From NCBI GenBank assembly GCA_029204225.1, contig CM055096.1, forward strand, positions 58,355,600-58,419,599: a stretch of DNA of 64,000 nt, read 5' to 3'. The notes beneath the pieces are model-generated. The model saw nothing but the letters and a program-made list of their open reading frames with translations. It was not told where the DNA came from and searched no databases. This DNA comes from Diphasiastrum complanatum (taxonomy: Eukaryota > Streptophyta > Lycopodiopsida > Lycopodiales > Lycopodiaceae). Within the stretch, counting starts at the first letter, position 1, and each line of letters starts with the position of its first letter. Both the position numbers and the translations under genes were made by a program. Shown piece after piece: positions 57,421 through 64,000 of this stretch.

Positions 57421-60142
57421 GATGAGGATGGTGTTGATGTTCAAAACACAACTGATGATGCTTTTGTGATGTCTTCATGTTTGAGTTCTATTGTTGGATA
57501 TATTGATCCATGGTGGATTGATAGTGGAGCAAGCTCACACATGACTTTTCATGAGTATTTCAATTCTTTGTTGGCATATGGAGATGACAAGAGGGTGATC
57601 TACATGGCCAATGATGGTATGTGTGCAATCAAAGGGATTGGCACAATTCCTATTTCTCTCTATACAAATAGGTTCATTTGAAGGATTTTTTGTTCATTCA
57701 ATCTGTTACTAAGAACCTACTTAGTGTGAGTCAATTGCTAAGCAAAGGTCTTAAAGTGGAGCTGGATGGAGATGCTTGTATGATCAAAAGGAAGGATGTC
57801 TTGATTGCAAAAGGTAAAAGACAAGGGGAGCTATTCAAACTAGATGCTTGTGTTATTGCTAACCAAGTTGGATGTGTAGCAAGTGAGCAAATATCCATGC
57901 AAGAGGTTTGGCATAAGAGGATGGGGCATCTCAACTTCAAAGCATTGGAGGTAATGGCTAGAAAGCAAGTTGTGTTTGGCCTTCCAAGTTCCTTAACTAG
58001 CATCAATAATGTTTGTGAGCCTTGTGCTTTGTCAAAGTCACATAGAATACCTTATACTAGATCTACATCTAGATCTACAAAGCCTTTTCAATTTGTACAT
58101 TCAGATATTCATGGAACTACTACAATTAGCAATAGTGGAGCTAAGATGTATGTAGCTTTCATTGATGATTTTAGTGAATATTGTTGGGTATATCTATTAA
58201 AGAGCAAAGATGAAGTGTATGATGTCTTTGTGAAGTTCAAGATTGCAAGGGAGAACCAATTTTCCACAAGGATCAAGTGCTTGAGGAGTGACAATGATGG
58301 TGAGTATATCTCAACCAAGTTCAAGGCCTTTTGTGATGAGTATGGGATCAAGAGGAGTACACAACTCCAAGGACACCTCAACAAAATGGAGTGGTCGAGA
58401 GGAAGAATAGGACATTATGTGAAGGTGCCAATGCCATGAGGTTAGGTGCTAATCTTCCTAGACCATTTTGGGACCAAGCCTTGTTGTGTGCTAAGTTTCT
58501 ATGCAATAGGTGGCTGAACACTGTATTGGATGGAAGAACACCTTTTGAGATACTATTCAAGAGGAGGCCGAGTGTCAAGTTTTTTAGAACTTTTGGATGC
58601 ACTTGCTATGTCAATATAGCTCTTGTTGATAGGACGAGGATCCATCTTCAAGCAAAGGTATATTTGTTGGATATAGTGAGGTGAGTAGATCCTACAAGGT
58701 TTGTATTCCTACTACTAATAAGGTGATTATTGGTAGAGATGTCATTTTTGATGAGGGGAACATTCCAAATGTGTCTTCAAGTAATGATGGTGTGGATGGA
58801 TCTAACAATATTGATGTTGATGATATGGATCCTATTTTAGATGTTGATCATGAAGGACCTTCATCAAGTCAAAAGCCAAGGAGAACATCAAGGGAAAGAC
58901 AAACACCTTCAAGGCTCACATATGATGAGAAAGGTAAGCAAGTTGTTTTTGGAACAAACTATGCTTTTCTAACCTCTTTTGATGAACCTACATGTGTAGA
59001 TGAAGCAAGGAACAAAGAGGAGTGGATCCAAGCAATGGATCTTGAGTATCAAGCTCTCATGAAGAATAATACATGGAGATTGGTGGAGTTACCTAAGGAC
59101 AAGAAAGCTATCAGATGCAAATGGATCTTCAAGATGAAGACTAACCAAGATGGATATATCAATAAGCATAAGGCAAGGTTGGTGGCCAAGGGATATGCAC
59201 AAGACTCACATGGTATTGACTATGATGAGACCTTTGCACCCATGGCAAAGATCATAAGCATTCAGGTCATTATCTCTCTTGCTACTCTTTTTGGATAGGA
59301 TCTATGGCACATGGACATTACAAATGCATTCTTGAATGGTGATCTTGAGGAGGAAGTAACATGGAGCAACCCGAGAGCTACATTTTATCTACAAAGCCAA
59401 ATCATATGTGTCTTCTACAAAAGAGTTTGAATGGTCTTAAGCAATCACCAAGGAGTTGGTATGCTATGCTTAACACATTTTTACTCTCTCAAAATTTTTT
59501 TATGAGTGAGTTTGATCATTCATTATATTTCGGGTTTGCTGGAAATGATGTTACTATCTTGCTAATCTATGTGGATGATATCATCTTGAGTGGAGGAAAC
59601 AAGCAAGATGTTGATGATATCAAGAGTGCTCTCAAGAAGGAGTTTGAGGTGCAAGATCTTGGTCATTTGCATTACATTTTAGGAATAGAAGTGATTAGAT
59701 CTTCTCAATATACTTTCATTTGTCAAGAGAAGCTATATCATGGATGTCAAAGAAACAAGCCACTATCTCATTGTCATCTAGTGAGGCCGAGTACAAAGCC
59801 CTTACTCATTGCACAAAAGAAATGGTATGGATCAAGAGGATGATCAAGGATCTTCACTTGCTGGATTTTTCAGAGAGCCCAATCATCTTTTGTGACAACC
59901 TATCAGCCCAAAAGTTGGCAAGCAATCTTATATTTCATGCTAGCTGGAGCAAGCATAATGAGGTGGCATATCACTTTGTGCGGGAGCAAGTCATGGCAAC
60001 GGAGGTGGAGCTTCAACATGTTTTTTCAAGGGAATGTGTAGCTGATATCTTCACCAAAGCATTGGGAAAAGACTTTTTTGCAAAGCATAGAACTTCACTT
60101 GGAGTATTCTCAAAGTCTATGCTGAAACTTGCAAACAAATAA
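57421..60142 (+). pseudogene. Copia protease-integrase-RT-RNase H, right chimera copy
   Basis: WWIDSGASSHMTFHEYF (protease, 57466 on), then after a frame change LLSVSQLLSKGLKVE, WHKRMGHLNFKALEV, CEPCALSKSHRIPYTR, HSDIHGT, IDDFSEYCW and RSDNDGEYIS. A frameshift near 58355 (KRSTQLQGH) hides the Glu region, which resumes as ERKNRTLCEGANAMRL in another frame. Late integrase (TPFEILFKRRPSVKFFRTFG) and linker follow. RT: NNTWRLVELPKDKKAIRCKW, DYDETFAPMAK, MDITNAFLNGDLEEEV, KSLNGLKQSPRSWY and an intact LIYVDDIILSGG. The same RT-to-RNase H deletion as at 34610 occurs at 59715. RNase H ends ADIFTKALG. Confidence 0.9.
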
Positions 60143-60173
60143 AGTTGGTGTCCTATGAACACTAGCACTCGAG

Positions 60174-60432
60174 TGTGAGGAATTGTCAAGTAGTTTGATA
60201 TTTTGGTCATATTTGTTTATTTGGCAATTGAGGCTAATTTGCATATTAGAATCAGAGTTTGACTTTTCAAAGTTATATTAGTCTAAAATTATTTGAATTA
60301 CCACTTTTAGAAAGTGAGGGAAAGCAGAAAGTCAAGTTTGGACACATTCAAATTTGAATGTTAGATACATTGAATCTAGTTCATGTTGTAGTAGGGTTTT
60401 TGATCTAGAAGTTTCTATGGAGGGAAACCAAG
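60174..60432 (+). repeat. Copia 3' LTR, first part
   Basis: TGTGAGGAATTGTC start, colinear with 35093-35350. After GGAAACCAAG at 60432 the orientation flips. Confidence 0.85.
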
Positions 60433-60801
60433 ATCCAAAATCATCTACTGATCTTTGATATGAAAGACAACACAATTTACACCATTTGCAATATAGAAAA
60501 TCAACATATACTTAATGAAAGAGACGCAAAGTCAACAAGATATTGATCAAACATCAAAATTATGATAAAATGAAGTTGTTGTCCATACAAAAACAATAAG
60601 TTACTTTATTTCACACGTGGATCCAAATATCAACAAAACAATGCAGTCTACACACAAGATTGCAAGATATCACCAAGATAGTGCACCAATGGATAGATGA
60701 ACCCAAGAGAACTCATGTATAAGAATGAAATGAGATGAGAGAGAGAGAGAGAGAAGAATTATTTCTCCCACAAGTTTACATCTATTTATAGCAGGTCCAT
60801 G
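60433..60801 (-). repeat. Micro-inverted second part of the LTR
   Basis: The reverse complement of this ~370 bp is colinear with 35367-35709, the part of the LTR that should follow. At both junctions small segments present at 35350-35366 and after 35709 are missing. This copy also carries a ~20-bp segment (near 60505-60530) not in the other. Confidence 0.85.
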
Positions 60802-62480
60802 TGTGACAATTTTCTTCAAAAAATGTTGTTGCCAAATAATACCATGGCTATGTTGAGACAAGAAGCCAAGAAAATATTGTCAGTGGTTGACATGGGTTAC
60901 AAAAGTATTCATGCATGTCCCAATGATTGCATTCTTTATTGAGACAAGTTTGAGGGGTTGAGCACATGTACATGTCCACGTTGTGGGGAGAGTTGTTATA
61001 GACAAGATTTAGAAGGAGACACTATATCTGCCAAGATATTGGTGAGACACTTTGATCATACCCATGATACAACATATGTTTAAGTGCAAGTCCATAGTAG
61101 AGTTTATGACATGACATTCGACCAATCATTCAACCAATGATACTATGAGAGTCCCTACTGATTGTCATGTAGATGACACATGTCATGAGTTCATTGATGA
61201 GCCTTGACATTTACATCTAAGGTATGGTGTGAATCCATTTGGATTGCACTCCACATCATGATGTACTTGGCCTATTGTCTTGGTCATTTATAACATTCCT
61301 AAGGACTTCAATCTAGTGGCTACCATGTGTGTCCCATCTATGGCAAATATATGTTTGCACATCACTCACAACATCTTAGAAAGATGATATATGAGGTTCA
61401 CACTCGTTACCTTCCAAGTGATCATCACCCTCTATGTGATGGACTTGTTGGTCGAAGACCCCATTCTATGAAGGTAAATCATGCTTGGGTTTTATTGTCC
61501 AATGCATTTTGTAATTGCACTGACTATTTATGTTGTAATGACATCTAATTTAGCATTGCTTATGAAATTGTAGGATTTATGTTCTATTCTTTCAAGTTAT
61601 TGGCTTTAAATTTGGAGATCCTTTCAAAATCCACAGCACCCGCCTCCTGATATAAAAAAGTTGTCCATATTTTATGAACTTTTTTGTTGTGAACAATTAT
61701 TGATAGATAATCTATTGGATCAAATGCACATAGTAAAAAAATGTAGGGAGTATATTTTGGAAGCACTTGATTGGTGCCAAAGATACTCCAATTGGACATA
61801 TGCGATGCTTGAAGGGTTCCTTCACAAGGGGCAACAAGCTAAGTGGTCTACAGTCTCATGACTAGCACAAGTTCTTATAGGTTAGCATGTCTTTTTAGGC
61901 TTGTGAATGTGTTTCATAGTGCGTCTTGTTCCAATTCATCCAACATTAACATTGTTTCATCTATATAGTTCGTGCTTCCCTTGGTGTGGAGAGGGTTTTT
62001 TATAGAAGATGTTATGAGCACACTCTACACAATTAGTGGGTCAATGAAATATATATGCATATCCAATTTGAATCACATTAACTTCTAGATTAATTATAGC
62101 TTGAAATAAGGTGATCATTTAAGATAATGATGCAACTAATGTGCATATGTAATTATTGTTTAATTCTTTAGGGATAGAGATGTTTTGGAGGACATGCGGC
62201 CAATTGTACTACTTGAAGAAAATGCAGTTGAAAATGGTACATCTTCAAATCCACCAGAGGCCTACTTCGATGTGAAGTAGAGGCTTGCATTTTGTCTACA
62301 ATGAATTTGGTTTCCAATTTCCAAATGGATGGAAAGGGAGCTTATACAATGTAAGATAGACTATGAGATATTTCCAGCAAGACTAGTTAAACGTGTGTGT
62401 GTGTCATTGAACCTCCCTAAAGTTTCCCTTTCAATATTATGCATCTTCTAAGGGATGTTGATTTTTCACCCAAAAAATTT
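60801..62480 (+). pseudogene. CACTA Tnp2-type transposase, second copy
   Basis: Colinear copy of 35785-38160 without the solo LTR. It has KSIHACPNDCILY (60900), CPRCGESRYRQ (60970), GVNPFGLHSTS and TWPIVLVIYNIP (61220-61300), NLLDQMHIVKKCR (61710) and the VLEDMRPIVLLEENAV/NPPEAYFDVK segment (62185-62270). The empty site for the solo LTR lies near 61915. Frameshifts and stops throughout; no terminal inverted repeat found nearby. Confidence 0.85.
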
Positions 62481-62655
62481 AAATATTACAAAAAAAAAAA
62501 AAATCAACACATTCAAGAAATATATTAAGACACATTGAATTATCTTAATTTGCTAGAAATGTACTTATAAAATTTAAAAATCTCCAAATTTTGCAAAGAC
62601 TCTTTGGATCCTAAAATTTCCTCGAGCTTCAGCCTGCTCCACCCCATCAAGAAAT

Positions 62656-63077
62656 TCACTATGAATGAGATCTAATGCCTTAGAAGATCTAGTGGAAGAG
62701 TTAGCAAATGGTAGCTTGTGTGCCTTTGAGAGGCTACAAGCCTCACAACTCTTTCCACACTTTGAGAATGTCTTTGGAAGGTCGAGTGCAAGATCCTTTG
62801 TGCATAGCGTCTCCATTGATTTGAAGTTGGGATGGCCCAACCTCTTATGCCAAAGCTCCATTTGATTAAGCTCCTCCTTAGCCATGTGCACACTCCAAGA
62901 AATACATTAGCATCAAGCTTAAATAGCCTCCCTTGCTTGAATCCCTTTACAATGCAAGTGTCATTCATCATAATGGAGCAAACACCTTGCTTAAAATGGA
63001 CATCTAAACCATCATCCATCAATTGTCCTACACTAAGCAAACTCTTAGTAAGTGCAGGAACATTACTAACATTCATT
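62656..63077 (-). pseudogene. Copia fragment sharing a deletion with 19002-19833
   Basis: The minus strand reads MNVSNVPALTKSLLSVGQLM, DVHFKQGVCSIMMNDTCIVK, LFKLDANVFLGV and then, in a shifted frame, MELWHKRLGHPNFKSME and CEACSLSKAHKLPF. The gag-to-protease junction (MNVSN joined to VPALTK) is the same as at 19217. It starts at 63077 exactly at the MNVSN codons and ends at 62656 next to the CACTA tail. Confidence 0.8.
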
Positions 63078-64000
63078 ATAAACGGGTATCGTTCCTACTA
63101 GAGAGCAATAAAAAGGCTAATACTCTCATTATCAGTGCAAAACCAGAAATAACTAAAAATGAATGGAGTGGAATATAAAATGTTTGCAATCTGGTCATCA
63201 ATAGATGTTTCCACAAGGGGCTGCCAGTACAACCGTATAAAGAAAACAGATACCCAGGAGAAAAATACTGAGTAATTCATTATGGTTTTCATATTCAAAT
63301 GGGAGTGAACTCAAGAAAGCAAATACTTTGGCAAAAGGGAAATCCACATAGTGTTTCCGTTATCTTGATAGTAGCTTATCATGAATCTAACTCCTATGAT
63401 CTGCGCAAATCACAAGATTGAAGGCTAGAGACACTTCACTAGACAATTCCAGTCCAAACACTGTGTATAGGCACAAACAATACATTGCCAGAAACTTTGT
63501 ATTACCAAAATGAATCACCATGAAAAGCACAGAAGGTATTCACAATAGAAACAAGTTGTGTGTGATTCAGAACACTCAGATTTACATTATCTGTATTCAC
63601 CATTTGCAGAGTACAAAGATATGTGCAATACAGTCTAGACACTGCAAAGTAGAGGGATTGCTACACCTCTATACAAGAATCTGAAAACACAAAGGTTCTG
63701 ATCTTGTAGATGAATAGCAAAAGCAATAAATATACAATAAAGCACCAACAGTGCTTCTGAGCCTCTGTTCTACATTGTGTCTGAATGAATTACAATGGCA
63801 TAAAAACTGGCATAATATAGCCAGAAAGATCCATGCTAGAGAGAAGAGGGCTCTGCAACTGCTTCAAGAATGAGAGCAAATCAGTATTTGACATCTGGAA
63901 CAGGGCTTTCACAAGCCAATAGCATACTGCCACAATAGGATCAACAGTTAGAAAGTAGGGTTGATCAACCAAATCTGCCTCTGGAATTGCTGTGTAGAAG
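63078..64000. other. No gene recognised; possibly unique DNA
   Basis: About 920 bp without copies elsewhere in the window. Open frames on the minus strand (63298-63098 and 63972-63790) carry hydrophobic stretches but no known domain. It may be intergenic or the start of another element. Confidence 0.35.

Larger units (their letters stand above)
55075..58715 (+). repeat. IR2 right arm
   Basis: Inverted copy of 20674-24305. Several stretches translate identically, for example 77 consecutive codons at 57678-57908. The match ends at 58715 only because the partner is cut by an inversion breakpoint; the colinear continuation is found at 33619. Confidence 0.9.
54667..60801 (+). mobile_element. Copia/gypsy chimeric element, right copy
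   Basis: Copia LTR fragment (54667), gypsy LTR-primer site-gag-protease-shortened LTR (55021-57420), copia protease-integrase-RT-RNase H (57421-60142), copia LTR (60174). It looks like a copia element whose 5' half was replaced by a deleted gypsy element. The internal part also exists, split and inverted, at 20674-24305 plus 33619-35720, so the chimera is older than the duplication. Neither copy can be active. Confidence 0.8.

Noticed and set aside
54999-57430. ATGAG on both sides of the gypsy piece as a target duplication
   Set aside because: The LTR ends would have to be atypical, the left copy ends differently, and the flanks are not contiguous parts of one copia element; likely chance.
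1-64000. CRISPR array, bacterial operon, tRNA or rRNA genes
   Set aside because: No regular spaced repeats, no operon structure, no cloverleaf or rRNA sequence seen; the content is plant retroelements throughout.

Overview
This is nuclear DNA of a land plant, AT-rich and apparently without any intact host gene. It is a graveyard of transposable elements: Ty1/copia LTR retrotransposons (gag CCHC knuckles, DSGA proteases, GAG-pre-integrase/integrase, YVDD reverse transcriptase, RNase H, tRNA-Met primer sites TGGTATCAGA), pieces of Ty3/gypsy elements, and several fragments of a CACTA (En/Spm, Tnp2-type) transposase. Density and decay fit a large repeat-rich genome such as a gymnosperm or fern, but nothing here fixes the species. 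I saw no tRNA, rRNA, CRISPR or bacterial feature.

Layout. 1-8678 is one arm of a large inverted repeat (IR1) whose other arm is 39305-47950. The arms hold an unusual copia-like element whose usual integrase/RT/RNase H region is replaced by unrecognised ORFs, a second copia 3' end, an AT-rich stretch and part of a dispersed repeat called X here. 8679-14544 holds a CACTA scrap, an LTR with primer site, an unrecognised decayed coding stretch, a gypsy gag/RT/RNase H scrap and a second X copy. 14545-19833 holds two internally deleted copia elements. 20215-20572 is minisatellite and GA repeat. 20674-24305 (minus) is a copia/gypsy chimera, repeated inverted at 55075-58715 (IR2). 24306-33618 holds further copia pieces, a degenerate telomere-like tract and a CACTA piece. 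33619-38460 is a copia RT-RNase H end, its LTR and a CACTA Tnp2 pseudogene interrupted by a solo LTR. 48561-52819 holds LTR pieces and a third kind of copia gag. 52945-62655 is a telomere-like tract, the second copia/gypsy chimera and a second Tnp2 pseudogene. 62656-63077 is an inverted copia scrap. The last 0.9 kb is unassigned.

How the parts relate. The chimera plus CACTA block at 55-62.6 kb is colinear. The same block near 20.7-38.5 kb is split in two: the integrase end lies at 20674 facing left and the RT start at 33619 facing right. Flipping 20674-33618 rejoins them. Both breakpoints carry the same 55-bp sequence in opposite orientation, the mark of an inversion through staggered breaks with fill-in. 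So the window records a segmental duplication, a later ~13-kb inversion in one copy, a ~370-bp micro-inversion in the other, and a solo-LTR insertion with a 5-bp target duplication. These are the most interesting things I found. I did not find a clearly new functional system; the nearest candidates are the unrecognised ORFs inside the IR1 copia-like element. All similarity statements come from reading the sequence by eye, without alignment software.
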